Shown here: positions 36,624 through 45,970 of the stretch, in pieces | How positions within the stretch are numbered: position 1 is the first letter of the stretch | Layout of the letters: every line of letters begins with the position of its first letter | DNA from: Brevibacterium antiquum | GTDB lineage: Bacteria; Actinomycetota; Actinomycetes; Actinomycetales; Brevibacteriaceae | Assembly (NCBI RefSeq): GCF_016107655.1 | Contig: NZ_JABASX010000003.1 | Coordinates: 1 to 64,000, forward strand | Length of the DNA stretch: 64,000 nt | Direction of reading: 5' to 3' | Notes under the pieces: generated by a model | What the model saw: the letters and a program-made list of their open reading frames with translations, nothing else | Databases searched by the model: none | Told to the model about the DNA's origin: nothing | Position numbers and translations under genes: made by a program

Positions 36624-37292
36624 ATGGACCTGGAGGATCTGCGCGCCGTGTCATACACGGCAACGCAGCCCCAGGTCCTCTCTTCGTATCGGGCCGGGCT
36701 GTTCCCCATGGGCATCGGCAGCGGCGGCACCGGACGAATGGGATGGTGGGCTCCGCGGCGTCGCGGTGTGCTCTTCCCGGGAGACCTCAGAGTCAGCAAA
36801 AGCCTACGCAAGTCGATGCGCCGCTTCGAGTGCAGCGTCAACACGGATTTCGAACGGGTCATTCGCGCCTGTGCGGATCCGAGCAGGCCCGGCAGCTGGA
36901 TCACCGAAGGCATCATCGGCCTCTATTTGGGCCTCCACGCAGACGGGTGGGCTCATTCTGTCGAAGTCAGATCAGAAGGCGTCCTCGTGGGGGGTCTCTA
37001 CGGTGTGGCCATGGGCTCGTTCTTCGCCGGAGAATCGATGTTCCATACCCAGCGAGATGCCTCGAAAGCCGCACTTGTCCACCTCGTCTCCCTCTTCGAT
37101 GGAATCACGGCTCCAACGCTTCCCACCTCGGTCGACACCGTTGACGACGCGAATGGATGGCTCATCGATACACAGTGGCAGACATCACACCTGGCAAGCC
37201 TCGGCGTGTCGGAGATCAGCGGTCTCGACTACTCCGCTCGGCTAGATTCCGCTCTCCGCGGGAATCGTTGTCAGGTTATTCTCAACAAATGA
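36624..37292 (+). CDS. aat: Leucyl/phenylalanyl-tRNA-protein transferase
   Basis: A 222-residue enzyme that adds Leu or Phe from tRNA to proteins with N-terminal Arg or Lys, marking them for ClpS-ClpAP-type proteolysis. Family marks are YRAGLFPMGI, MGWWAPRRRGVLFP, GSWITEGIIGLYLGLHADGW and GGLYGVAMGSFFAGESMF. The gene starts 37 bp after erpA and probably shares its transcript. A 14-bp palindrome covers its stop codon. Confidence 0.92.
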   Translation: MDLEDLRAVSYTATQPQVLSSYRAGLFPMGIGSGGTGRMGWWAPRRRGVLFPGDLRVSKSLRKSMRRFECSVNTDFERVIRACADPSRPGSWITEGIIGLYLGLHADGWAHSVEVRSEGVLVGGLYGVAMGSFFAGESMFHTQRDASKAALVHLVSLFDGITAPTLPTSVDTVDDANGWLIDTQWQTSHLASLGVSEISGLDYSARLDSALRGNRCQVILNK

Positions 37293-37328
37293 TCATTTGC
37301 ATGTGAATTTCTACCGCTTGTAGCGGTA
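37286..37328. promoter_or_regulatory. Two palindromes between aat and ctaC
   Basis: CAAATGATCATTTG (37286-37299) is a perfect 14-bp palindrome over the aat stop codon, and TACCGCT-TGT-AGCGGTA (37312-37328) is a perfect 7-bp inverted repeat. Either could end the aat message or act as an operator of the cytochrome oxidase promoter, which must lie between here and 37390. No T-run follows, so a regulatory site is at least as likely as a terminator. Confidence 0.4.
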
Positions 37329-37401
37329 CTCTGGTAACTGACATAGTAAGAATTCGTTCTTCGGGCACCCGGAGGACGAATAAGGTTGTGAAAGGCTGCA
37401 C

Positions 37402-38274
37402 GTGGATTCTCCGAATCAGGCAGGACCGGGAAGGTCCTGGGCGAAGCGGCTCGGCACTCTGGGCGCCGTCGCTGTACTGGCGTTGCTGTCCGGCTGCACG
37501 AAAGAGCAAGTCTCCACAGGATTCTTCCCCGCCGAATCGAAGGGCGCCACCAACCACACCGAGGCTTACACCTCACTGTGGAACGGCGCATGGATCGCCC
37601 TGCTGATCGTGGGGCTGATCGTCTGGGGGCTCATCCTGTGGTCGATGGTCGCTTACCGCCGCCGCAAGAACGATCGCGGACTGCCTGTGCAGCTGCGCTA
37701 CAGTATGCCGATCGAAATCCTGTTCACGGTCACCCCAGTCATCCTGGTTCTCGGGTTCTTCTTCCAGAGCGTCCAGGTCATGGAGAAGACCACCGACGAC
37801 ACCACTCCCGGTGAACAGGTCATCGAAGTCGCCGCAAAACAATGGGCGTGGGACTTCAACTACGTCAATCAAGACGTGTACTACGCAGGTACGCAGGTTC
37901 ACCTCGACGGCTCTGAGAAGCCGGGGGAGAAGGCGCCGACCCTCTACCTCCCGGTCGACACCGACCTCGAAATCAAACTTCGTTCACGCGATGTCATCCA
38001 CTCGTTCTGGGTCCCCGCATTCCTCGAGAAGCGCGACATGATTCCTGGTCACGACCAGAGTCTGCATCTGCGCGCCGAGAAAGAAGGCGAGTACGTAGGC
38101 AAGTGCGCCGAGCTGTGCGGTGAGTACCACTCGGAGATGCTCTTCAACGTGAAGGTCGTATCCAAGGCCGAATTCGAGGACTACACCAAGTCCCTCGGCG
38201 ACGAAGGCAACAAGGGTCAGCTCGGTCCTGAGTACGATCGCAACTGGTACCCGAAAGAAGGTGCTGAAAAATGA
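37402..38274 (+). CDS. ctaC: Cytochrome c oxidase subunit II
   Basis: A 290-residue membrane subunit of the aa3 oxidase. An N-terminal helix ends in LLSGC, a lipobox, so the exported N-terminus is probably lipid-modified. Two membrane helices follow at about 65-88 and 103-125. The external domain holds the CuA site in [14 protein letters not shown] (two Cys, His and Met) with an upstream HSFWVPAF. Start GTG at 37402 has AAAGG 6 bp upstream. The stop overlaps the ctaD start by 4 bp. Confidence 0.95.
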   Translation: MDSPNQAGPGRSWAKRLGTLGAVAVLALLSGCTKEQVSTGFFPAESKGATNHTEAYTSLWNGAWIALLIVGLIVWGLILWSMVAYRRRKNDRGLPVQLRYSMPIEILFTVTPVILVLGFFFQSVQVMEKTTDDTTPGEQVIEVAAKQWAWDFNYVNQDVYYAGTQVHLDGSEKPGEKAPTLYLPVDTDLEIKLRSRDVIHSFWVPAFLEKRDMIPGHDQSLHLRAEKEGEYVGKCAELCGEYHSEMLFNVKVVSKAEFEDYTKSLGDEGNKGQLGPEYDRNWYPKEGAEK

Positions 38275-39968
38275 CCGCAACGATGAATCAGCCGGCTCTT
38301 GATGCCCCTGTTGTTCCTCGGAGCAAGGGAAAGGTCATCGTCGACTGGATCACGTCGACCGACCATAAGACGATCGGCTACATGTATCTGATCGCGTCGT
38401 TCATCTTCTTCTGCGTTGGTGGCGTCATGGCGCTCATCATCCGGCTCGAGCTCTTCGACCCGGGCATGCAGATCATTGAGACGAAGGAACAGTACAACCA
38501 GCTGTTCACCATGCACGGCACGCTGATGCTGCTGATGTTCGCGACTCCGCTGTTCGCCGGCTTTGCCAACGTGATCATGCCGCTGCAGATCGGTGCGCCA
38601 GACGTGGCTTTCCCTCGTCTCAACGCCTTCGCTTTCTGGATGTTCCTCTTCGGTTCGCTGATCGCCCTTTCCGGATTCCTCACCCCTCAGGGTGCTGCTT
38701 CATTCGGATGGACCGCGTACGCGCCACTGAGCAACACAACGTTCACTCCGGGTGCCGGAGGCAACCTCTGGGTTCTCGGCTTGGCGCTCCAGGGAATCGG
38801 AACGATTCTCGGCTCGGTCAACTTCATCACCACCGTGATCACGATGCGTGCTCCAGGCATGACGATGTTCCGTATGCCCATCTTCACCTGGAACGTTCTC
38901 ATCACCGGCATCCTCGTCTTGATGGCCTTTCAGCCTCTTGCGGCAGCTCTGCTCGTGTTGGGAGCTGACCGAGTATTGGGGTCACATGTCTTCAGCCCCG
39001 GCAACGGTGGACCGATACTGTGGCAGCACCTGTTCTGGTTCTTCGGTCACCCGGAGGTCTATGTCATTGCCCTGCCCTTCTTCGGCATCGTGACGGAGAT
39101 CTTCCCAGTATTCAGCCGCAAGCCCGTCTTCGGCTACAAGGAACTGGTCTTCGCGACGATCTCGATTGCGGCACTGTCTGTGACTGTGTGGGCCCACCAC
39201 ATGTATGTCACCGGCGTCGTCGCCCTTCCATTCTTCGCCTTCATGACGATGCTCATTGCGATTCCGACTGGGGTGAAGTTCTTCAACTGGGTCGGCACGA
39301 TGTGGCGAGGGTCGATCACCTTCGAGACTCCGATGGTCTGGTCCATCGGGTTCCTCGTCACATTCCTCTTCGGTGGTCTCACCGGTGTCATCCTGGCCAG
39401 CCCTGCTCTCGATATGCAGGTCTCTGACTCCTACTTCGTCGTCGCCCACTTCCACTACGTGGTCTTCGGTACCGTCGTGTTCGCGATGTTCGCCGGATTC
39501 TACTTCTGGTGGCCCAAATGGACCGGCAGGATGCTCAATGAGAAGCTGGGACACATTCACTTCTGGATGCTGTTCGTCGGCTTCCACGGTACCTTCCTCG
39601 TCCAGCACTGGCTGGGAGTCGACGGAATGCCCCGCCGTTATGCCGACTACCTCCCGCAAGACGGCTTCACCTGGATGAACCAGGTGTCGACTGTCGGCGC
39701 AATGCTCCTCGGCCTGTCCATGGTTCCCTTCTTCTGGAACGTGTGGATCACCGCTCGCAATGCACCAAAGGTGACAGTAGATGACCCTTGGGGTTACGGC
39801 GGATCACTCGAGTGGGCGACTTCCTGCCCGCCTCCTCGCCACAACTTCACCTCGCTGCCTCGCATCCGTTCCGAGCGCCCGGCATTCGATGTGAATCACC
39901 CGGAACTGCTCGAGTACGCCGGGCACGGGACCGCAGAGCCGCAACTCACAGGAGGTAATGTCAAGTGA
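38271..39968 (+). CDS. ctaD: Cytochrome c oxidase subunit I
   Basis: A 565-residue, 12-helix catalytic subunit holding heme a, heme a3 and CuB. The His-Tyr cross-link region is [13 protein letters not shown], the CuB histidines are in WAHHMYVTG, the heme ligands in FHYVVFG, and an early heme a ligand in MHGTLMLL. It starts with ATGA overlapping ctaC and ends in GTGA overlapping ctaF, so the three subunits are translated as a coupled unit. Confidence 0.97.
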   Translation: MTATMNQPALDAPVVPRSKGKVIVDWITSTDHKTIGYMYLIASFIFFCVGGVMALIIRLELFDPGMQIIETKEQYNQLFTMHGTLMLLMFATPLFAGFANVIMPLQIGAPDVAFPRLNAFAFWMFLFGSLIALSGFLTPQGAASFGWTAYAPLSNTTFTPGAGGNLWVLGLALQGIGTILGSVNFITTVITMRAPGMTMFRMPIFTWNVLITGILVLMAFQPLAAALLVLGADRVLGSHVFSPGNGGPILWQHLFWFFGHPEVYVIALPFFGIVTEIFPVFSRKPVFGYKELVFATISIAALSVTVWAHHMYVTGVVALPFFAFMTMLIAIPTGVKFFNWVGTMWRGSITFETPMVWSIGFLVTFLFGGLTGVILASPALDMQVSDSYFVVAHFHYVVFGTVVFAMFAGFYFWWPKWTGRMLNEKLGHIHFWMLFVGFHGTFLVQHWLGVDGMPRRYADYLPQDGFTWMNQVSTVGAMLLGLSMVPFFWNVWITARNAPKVTVDDPWGYGGSLEWATSCPPPRHNFTSLPRIRSERPAFDVNHPELLEYAGHGTAEPQLTGGNVK

Positions 39969-40366
39969 AATCCTCGATCTATGTCTTCGTGATCTGTGGC
40001 ATCTTCTTCGCAGCCGTTGGAGTCTTCTACGGCTTCTTCACGGACTTCTCGGAGATGGTCGGATTCCCGGCACTGCTCCTCGTCGGTGCAATGTCCTTGA
40101 TGATCGGCGTCTACCTGTGGCTGACAGACCGTCGAGTCGGTCGCCAGCCCCAGGACAATGAGCATGCGGAGATCTCCGATGCTGATGCGGACTACGGCTT
40201 CTTCAGCCCTTGGAGCTGGTGGCCGATCGCGTGTGCCGGTGCAGCTGCTGTGGCATTCTACGGAATTGCCATGGGCTGGTGGATCTTCCCCTTCGGTGCC
40301 GTACTCGGCCTGGTGGCTCTGGTCGGACTGTCGTACGAACATGATCGTGGGGACCACGCTCACTGA
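39965..40366 (+). CDS. ctaF: Cytochrome c oxidase subunit IV (actinobacterial)
   Basis: A 133-residue membrane protein with four hydrophobic helices, the small fourth subunit of actinobacterial aa3 oxidase. The GTG start overlaps the ctaD stop by 4 bp, which fixes the start. Conserved [10 protein letters not shown] and a Gly/Trp-rich third helix fit the family. It is the last gene of ctaC-ctaD-ctaF and is followed by a 22-bp-stem terminator. Confidence 0.93.
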   Translation: MKSSIYVFVICGIFFAAVGVFYGFFTDFSEMVGFPALLLVGAMSLMIGVYLWLTDRRVGRQPQDNEHAEISDADADYGFFSPWSWWPIACAGAAAVAFYGIAMGWWIFPFGAVLGLVALVGLSYEHDRGDHAH

Positions 40367-40396
40367 TTCGTTCCAGACCGAACACTGCTATCAGAT

Positions 40397-40444
40397 AGCA
40401 CAGCGATGGCCCGGACTCATTAGAGTTCGGGCCATCGCTGTGCT
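40397..40444 (+). terminator. Terminator of ctaCDF, 22-bp stem
   Basis: The arms 40397-40418 and 40423-40444 pair over 22 bp with one G-U and a 4-nt loop (ATTA). It lies 30 bp after the ctaF stop. Confidence 0.88.
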
Positions 40445-41465
40445 CACGTACAGTCGCACGGATCAGTCCCAGAGGCACGGGCACCACCGACGACCTCGTC
40501 CGTGGCAATGGACTGCCGGGCGATCAGGCAGATCGCTGTTCACCACCTCGGCAACCATGAGTGTCTGCAGAGCTCTGAGAGGACCAGGCCGGACGGAATG
40601 CAGTACTCAACTCCTCGCCTCGACCAGCCTTCTCCTTGGCGTGTTGGTCCACGCGATCTTCACCGCCGGCGGCGCGTTGCAGAACCACACACTGCTGAAT
40701 CCTGCAGCCACCCAATGATCGCACCTGCAGCCACCCAATGATCGCACCTGCAGACGCAGCCTCATCTTCATCGACATGGGCACGTTGCCCGGCACCGTGG
40801 TGACCTGAGCGATCTTCGCCCGCGTCGACGACCGCCACAGCTCGCGGACTGTGCTGACACCTGGTGCACACACCTAGATGCGGTGGCAGTGGTTGTTCAC
40901 GACAGTCGGTCCGAACACGTCTATCGAGCACACCGTAGTGTTCACCACGTTGATCAACATCGCTCAGATGATACTGATGCCTGTATTCTCCTCGCATAAG
41001 GTCCACGACGCTGACCTGACGCAACATCCTCACGGCAGCTGAGAGTGCCCCCGAGCAGTTGGGTCGGGGGTACCTTGGTATTCGCGCTGCCCAGGACACA
41101 CCGGTGAATCTCGTCGAGTAGATCTCACGTTCAAACCGCTACGACCCCGGATCGGACCGACGGGGGAGCAGGAGCGAGCGGAGCCTATGACTTCTCTGTT
41201 GGTGGTGCTGATTTCAGAGCCCGGTGCCGGGTGTCGGAACTTCCTTCGTGGCCCGCAGCGCGGTTCGGGTGTCGATCCTGGCCGCACGTGGAATGATGGG
41301 GCAGATCGAAGGCTTGAGGTCTGCGATCTGCGCCGACTTCAATCAGATGGAGCACTCCAGCACGACCTCGGTGATGGTGACGGTGACAGCACGAATGGCC
41401 GACCGTGGGTCCCAGAAGGATGACCGCTCAACAACACTGAGTTCGAATGTTCAGCGGCACACGAT
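40445..41465. other. About 1 kb of non-coding relic DNA between oxidase and bc1 genes
   Basis: No intact gene can be supported on either strand. A frame from 40557 reads a membrane-like stretch, LLASTSLLLGVLVHAIFTAG, and later MRWQWLFTTVGPNTSIEH (from 40875), but both stop early and in different frames, as if a small membrane-protein gene has decayed. A 7-bp hairpin (CCCCCGA/TCGGGGG, 41048-41070) and a 23-bp tandem repeat are also present. An 83-codon frame at 41224-41475 has no family resemblance. Confidence 0.5.
40701..40753. repeat. 2.3 copies of a 23-bp tandem repeat
   Basis: Two identical 23-bp units (40701-40723 and 40724-40746; unit begins CCTGCAGCCACCCAATGATC) are followed by a partial third, CCTGCAG (40747-40753). 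The copies are exact, so the duplication is recent or conserved. Confidence 0.9.
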
Positions 41466-41520
41466 GACGGTATGACGGAGGGGCCCAACATAAACTGTTG
41501 GGCCCCTCCGTCATACCGTC
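41466..41520 (-). terminator. Terminator of the ctaE-qcrCAB operon, 25-bp stem
   Basis: The arms 41466-41490 and 41496-41520 are perfectly complementary over 25 bp with a 5-nt loop. It lies 37 bp after the qcrB stop on the minus strand. Confidence 0.9.
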
Positions 41521-41557
41521 GACTCGTCAGAATCACGTCATCTGAACTCAGACTCGA

Positions 41558-43183
41558 TCAGTGACCGATCTGGTTGTGAGTGTTCGACTCAACCGAATCG
41601 TGGTCGTGGTGCGATGCTTCGAGCTCCTGCTTAGTCACTGGTGCAACACGGTCCTCGAAGAAGAACTTGGAGAGCTTCGCACGGAACTTCTCGAGTCCGG
41701 TGATCTTACCTTCCGCATTCGGCTCCGCAGGCGTGTACGTCGGCGACTCAAACGCTGTCAGCTTCCACAGCTTATGGGGAGGAAGAGCTTCGTGACGCTC
41801 AAGGAACTCGCCGTGGGGGAGACGGATGATATTGGCCGTCTCACGTCCATGCAGTGCGATCTCACGATCCTTGCGCTGCAGACCGATGCACATCCGCTTC
41901 GTGATCATGTAGCCGATGATCGGTCCGAGGAAGAACACGATGCGGAATATGTAGATCATGTCGTTGAGTGACATCTGGAAGAACACGGCAATGATGTCGC
42001 CCGAGGCCGCAGCCCACATGTTGCAGTAGAAGATGATGCCTGCAACACCGATGGCGGTACGCGTGGGGTTGTTGCGTGGGCGATCGAGGATGTGGTGTTC
42101 ACGCTTGTCCTTGAGCAGCCAGGACTCGAAGAACGGATAGATGAACATCGCTCCGAACACGCCGCCCATGACAATGACTGCGCTGTTGATATTCAGCGAG
42201 ATCGGCCAACCGGCAATGTAGAACTCGAGCCAGCCTGGAACAATGCGCAGGAATCCGTCTGCCCAACCGATGTACCAGTCGGGCTGTGTGCCTGCAGACA
42301 CCGGTGAGGGGTCATAGGGCCCGTAGTTCCAGATCGGGTTGATCGTGAACAGTGCTGAGATCAGAGCCAGCAAGCCGAAGATGAGGAAGAAGAAGCCTCC
42401 GCCCTTGGCTGCGAATGTCGGCAGAACAGGCTCGCCGACAACGTTCTTCTCGGTGTTGCCTGCGCCTGGGTACTGCGTGTGCTTGTGTACGACGACGAAC
42501 ACCAGGTGAATCCCGATCAGAGCGATCAGCAGCGCGGGCACGATCATGATGTGGAGGGAGTAGAGCCTGGCGACAATGTCAGTGCCAGGGAACTCGCCGC
42601 CGAAGATGAAGAACGAGAGATATGTTCCGACCAGCGGCAATGATTTGACGATACCGTCAATGATTCGCAGACCGTTGCCTGAGAGCAGATCATCGGGAAG
42701 TGAGTAGCCGGTGAAACCTGCCGCCATTCCCATGATCACCAGAAGCACACCGACGATCCAGTTGAGCTCGCGAGGGCGACGGAACGCACCGGTGAAGAAC
42801 ACGCGCAGCATGTGGATGCTCAGTGCCGCGACGAAAAGCAGTGCACCCCAGTGGTGCATCTGACGGATGAACAGGCCACCGCGGATCTCGAATGAGATCG
42901 CCAGCGTCGAGTTGTATGCCTCTGAGATCTCGACGCCGCGCAGCGGCGCCCAAGGACCTTCATAGTGCATCTCACCCATTGCAGGGGTGAAGAAGAAGGT
43001 CAGGAACGTTCCGGAGAGGATAACGATGACGAAGCTGTAGAGAGCGACCTCACCGAGCATGAACGACCAGTGGGAAGGAAAGATCTTGCGTCCGAACTCG
43101 CGGACGAGGACTGAAGCCCCGACTCTAGTTTCGGCGAAGTTCGCGGCCTTCCCGATGGTGGTTGTGGGTTGTGTAGTACTCAT
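41558..43183 (-). CDS. qcrB: Menaquinol-cytochrome c reductase, cytochrome b
   Basis: A 541-residue membrane subunit holding the two b hemes and the quinol sites of complex III. It has about nine helices, the heme ligands in RQMHHWGALLF and IHLVFVVVHKHTQYPG and a long C-terminal cytoplasmic extension typical of actinobacteria. The ATG at 43183 overlaps the qcrA stop by 4 bp, which fixes the start; a longer frame runs into qcrA. It works in a supercomplex with the aa3 oxidase. Confidence 0.96.
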   Translation of the reverse strand: MSTTQPTTTIGKAANFAETRVGASVLVREFGRKIFPSHWSFMLGEVALYSFVIVILSGTFLTFFFTPAMGEMHYEGPWAPLRGVEISEAYNSTLAISFEIRGGLFIRQMHHWGALLFVAALSIHMLRVFFTGAFRRPRELNWIVGVLLVIMGMAAGFTGYSLPDDLLSGNGLRIIDGIVKSLPLVGTYLSFFIFGGEFPGTDIVARLYSLHIMIVPALLIALIGIHLVFVVVHKHTQYPGAGNTEKNVVGEPVLPTFAAKGGGFFFLIFGLLALISALFTINPIWNYGPYDPSPVSAGTQPDWYIGWADGFLRIVPGWLEFYIAGWPISLNINSAVIVMGGVFGAMFIYPFFESWLLKDKREHHILDRPRNNPTRTAIGVAGIIFYCNMWAAASGDIIAVFFQMSLNDMIYIFRIVFFLGPIIGYMITKRMCIGLQRKDREIALHGRETANIIRLPHGEFLERHEALPPHKLWKLTAFESPTYTPAEPNAEGKITGLEKFRAKLSKFFFEDRVAPVTKQELEASHHDHDSVESNTHNQIGH

Positions 43184-44223
43184 GGGTGATTGATCTCCCA
43201 GAACGTAGGTCCGACGGGCTCGGGGAAGTCCGACTGTGCGACCAGATAGCCTTCGCTGTCGACCGAGATGGGCAGCTGCGGCAGTGGACGCTTGGCCGGG
43301 CCGAAGATGACCTTGCAGTGTTCGGTCACGTCGAAGGTCGACTGGTGGCACGGGCAGAGCAGGTGGTGTGTCTGGTGCTCATACAGTGCGACAGGGCAAC
43401 CGACATGGGTGCAGATCTTGGAATAGGCGACGATGCCGTCGTGTGACCAGTCCTTGCGATCCGGATCCTCTTTGAGTTCCTTGGGATCGATGCGCATCAG
43501 GAGAACGGCGGCTTTTGCCTTCTCCTCCAACGGGTGTTCGGCCTTCTCTTCATCGCCGATGCCCGATGGCAGAACGTGGTAGGCCGATCCGATGGTGACG
43601 TCGTCTGCCTTGATCGGGCGCTCGGATTCCACCGATGGGATGCCACCCGGGTCCTGGATCAGGCGGATGCCTTTGCCCCAGAGCGTGTGGAACAGCTTGT
43701 CCCCGGGCAGCGGGCCCAGGTCACGGAATACGAGGACTGCGGGCAGAGGAGCGATGGCCAGTGCCGCGATCAGCGTGTTGCGCAGGAGAGGACGTCGGGC
43801 GATTCCCGACTCTTCCTTCGCCTGGTGCAGGATCTCAAGGGCAACTGCCTGATCCTCTTCACTGCCACCGATGTCGTGACGCTCATCGATTCCCTCGTGA
43901 TCGCTCATGAGGTTCTTCGCCCACAGAACGGCGCCGACGCCGATCGAGAACATCGCTACCGCGGCGCCGAGGCCGATGGAGGTGTTGTGGAGCCGAATGC
44001 TCTGCATCGTCTCGCCGGGAGAGAACAGGAAGTAGGCGACGATGAACCAGATGGTTCCGACCATCGACAGCACGAACCACGCCGCAACCTGGCGTTCGGC
44101 GACCTTTGCGGCCTTCGGGTCTCCGTCAGCAAGCCGAGGCTTGTGTTCCGGCAGCCCAGGGTTCGTGAACCCATTCAACTCCTCGAGCTGGCTGCCGCCG
44201 CCGAAGTGGTCTTTCGAGGTCAT
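43180..44223 (-). CDS. qcrA: Menaquinol-cytochrome c reductase, Rieske subunit
   Basis: A 347-residue subunit with three membrane helices in the first 190 residues, as in actinobacterial QcrA, and a C-terminal Rieske domain. Cluster ligands are in CTHVGCPVALYE and CPCHQSTFDV, including the extra disulfide cysteines. It lies between qcrC and qcrB, with a 4-bp overlap to qcrB. Confidence 0.95.
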   Translation of the reverse strand: MTSKDHFGGGSQLEELNGFTNPGLPEHKPRLADGDPKAAKVAERQVAAWFVLSMVGTIWFIVAYFLFSPGETMQSIRLHNTSIGLGAAVAMFSIGVGAVLWAKNLMSDHEGIDERHDIGGSEEDQAVALEILHQAKEESGIARRPLLRNTLIAALAIAPLPAVLVFRDLGPLPGDKLFHTLWGKGIRLIQDPGGIPSVESERPIKADDVTIGSAYHVLPSGIGDEEKAEHPLEEKAKAAVLLMRIDPKELKEDPDRKDWSHDGIVAYSKICTHVGCPVALYEHQTHHLLCPCHQSTFDVTEHCKVIFGPAKRPLPQLPISVDSEGYLVAQSDFPEPVGPTFWEINHP

Positions 44224-44272
44224 TGAATTCCCCGTCTTTTCTCGTGGTGATTACTGAACGACATTGACTGAC

Positions 44273-45058
44273 TCACTTTGCCCTGGACGACAGCCATACT
44301 GTCAGTCCGATGACTGCGCTGAGGCCGAAGAACCAGATGAAGAGGCCTTCAGCCACCGGTCCCAGGGATCCCAGCTTGAAACCACCGGGCGAGGGAGTAT
44401 CCGACACCTCTTTGACATAGGCGATCACATCGCGCTTGTCATCGGGAGTCAGGTTCGCGTCGTTGAAGATTGGCATATTCTGGGGACCGGTCTGCATCGC
44501 TTCGTACAGGTGCTTCTCGGAGACATCCGCCAGGTTCGGTGCGTATTTGCCTCGGGTCAGAGCACCGCCGGCGCCGACCACGTTGTGGCACATGGCGCAG
44601 TTGGTGCGGAAGAGACTGCCGCCTGCAGCAGGATCACCCTTGGACGCATCGAGGTTTTCGTCCTCAGGGACGGCTGGGCCAGGACCCAGCGAAGCGACAT
44701 AGGCAGCCAGCTGAGCTGTCTGCTCTTCGTCGAACTGGGGTTCCTTGACGCGTGCCTGCGGCCCATTGGACTGCAGCGGCATGCGCCCGGTTCCGACCTG
44801 GAAGTCAACTGCTGCTGCACCAACTCCGATGAGACCCGGTCCGGCCTTCGAGCCCTCGCCGCTGAGTCCGTGGCATGTTGCACAGTTCGCAGCGAAAAGC
44901 TTCTTTCCTTCGTCGACATCCGATGCGCTGGCGGTATCTGCCTTGGCGCTCGATGTCTGAGTGAAGAGTGCGTAGGCTCCGCCAGTCATCAGCAGGCCCA
45001 CCAAGAGCAGCACAACCAGTGCCATTGGATGCCTGCGGCGATCTGCTAAAAGCTTCAC
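44273..45058 (-). CDS. qcrC: Menaquinol-cytochrome c reductase, diheme cytochrome c
   Basis: A 261-residue subunit with an N-terminal membrane helix, two c-type heme sites (CATCHGLSG near residue 58 and CAMCHNVVG near 157) and a C-terminal membrane helix. Having two hemes lets it pass electrons straight to the oxidase without a soluble cytochrome c, the hallmark of the actinobacterial supercomplex. It lies 57 bp after ctaE and 49 bp before qcrA. Confidence 0.95.
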   Translation of the reverse strand: MKLLADRRRHPMALVVLLLVGLLMTGGAYALFTQTSSAKADTASASDVDEGKKLFAANCATCHGLSGEGSKAGPGLIGVGAAAVDFQVGTGRMPLQSNGPQARVKEPQFDEEQTAQLAAYVASLGPGPAVPEDENLDASKGDPAAGGSLFRTNCAMCHNVVGAGGALTRGKYAPNLADVSEKHLYEAMQTGPQNMPIFNDANLTPDDKRDVIAYVKEVSDTPSPGGFKLGSLGPVAEGLFIWFFGLSAVIGLTVWLSSRAK

Positions 45059-45115
45059 GTGATCGTCCTTTGCTTTAAATGTTGTACGTCCGAATGGCCG
45101 AGCATCTCGAGCCGA

Positions 45116-45790
45116 CTACTGAAGGAGGTAGATGACTCCGAAGAGACCCACCCAGACGACGTCGACGAAGTGCCAGTAGTAGGACACGCAGATCGCGAAT
45201 GTGGCCTCATGATGACCGAACTTCTTGGCTCCGTATGCTCGTCCGATCACAAGCAGGAAGCAGATGAGTCCGATGGTCACGTGAATACCGTGGAACCCGG
45301 TGGTCAGGTAGAAGACGGAACCATAGCCATCACTGTTGATGGCGATGCCCTCGCTGACCAGGGTGGCGTATTCCATCACCTGGCCGGAGACGAAGACCGC
45401 GCCAAGGAGGAAGGTGAGGTAGAACCACTCGACCATTCCCCATTTGGCGATGTTGAACAGAGAGCCCGTCCGGCGGGGACGGAACTTCTCCGCTGCGAAG
45501 ACGCCCAGCTGGCAGGTGAATGAAGACGACACCAAAATGAGCGTGTTGCCGAGCGCGTATGGAATGTCGAGGACCTCGGTCTGGGTCTCCCATAATTCCG
45601 GCACGACGGATCGAATGGTGAAGTACATGGCGAAGAGCGCGGCAAAGAACATCAGGTCGCTCGCGAGGAACACGATGAAGCCCACCGTGGTCACATTCGG
45701 ACGATTGACAACCGGATGTGCTGGCGCTGTTTGAGATGCAGTGGCAGTTGACACAACCCCATTATTACTCGTCTCGGGGTGAGTTTTCAT
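45116..45790 (-). CDS. ctaE: Cytochrome c oxidase subunit III
   Basis: A 224-residue membrane subunit of the aa3 oxidase with five helices after a Thr/Pro-rich N-terminus. Conserved stretches include [14 protein letters not shown], a [11 protein letters not shown] helix and [12 protein letters not shown] at the end. It heads the ctaE-qcrC-qcrA-qcrB operon, away from ctaCDF, and is divergent from trpD. A GTG about 13 codons inside the frame is an alternative start. Confidence 0.94.
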   Translation of the reverse strand: MKTHPETSNNGVVSTATASQTAPAHPVVNRPNVTTVGFIVFLASDLMFFAALFAMYFTIRSVVPELWETQTEVLDIPYALGNTLILVSSSFTCQLGVFAAEKFRPRRTGSLFNIAKWGMVEWFYLTFLLGAVFVSGQVMEYATLVSEGIAINSDGYGSVFYLTTGFHGIHVTIGLICFLLVIGRAYGAKKFGHHEATFAICVSYYWHFVDVVWVGLFGVIYLLQ

Positions 45791-45819
45791 CTTTTACCCA
45801 GCTTTCGGTGAATATTTTT

Positions 45820-45832
45820 CTACACGGTGTAG
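45820..45832. promoter_or_regulatory. 13-bp palindrome before ctaE
   Basis: CTACAC-G-GTGTAG is a perfect palindrome 30 bp before the ctaE start, set in an AT-rich patch (TTTTTC on one side, AAAACC on the other). It is a candidate operator of the respiratory operon. I know no regulator with this exact site. Confidence 0.4.
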
Positions 45833-45970
45833 CGAAAACCTTGATTTGGTGCCGGAATCTCGTATCCGGAGTACCTGGCCCCCGCGTGTCGAAGACAGGA
45901 TAGGATGCCGCAGGTAAGTTCCATCTCGTAGTCAGAGGTGGTGGAAGTCCCTTAAGGAGAGTTCATTCGG

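Noticed and set aside
37312-37328. Terminator after aat
   Set aside because: The stem is perfect but has no T-run and lies where the ctaC promoter should be; I keep it as an unassigned palindrome rather than a terminator.
593-40753. CRISPR array
   Set aside because: The tandem repeats at 593, 13760 and 40701 have no spacers between units and there are no cas genes.
40524-41099. Open frame of 191 codons on - in the respiratory spacer
   Set aside because: Low-complexity, His/Arg/Ser-rich translation with no motif. A transposase was considered but no DDE or other signature is visible.
41224-41475. Open frame of 83 codons on + in the respiratory spacer
   Set aside because: No recognisable motif or ribosome site, and its end runs into the terminator of the opposite operon.
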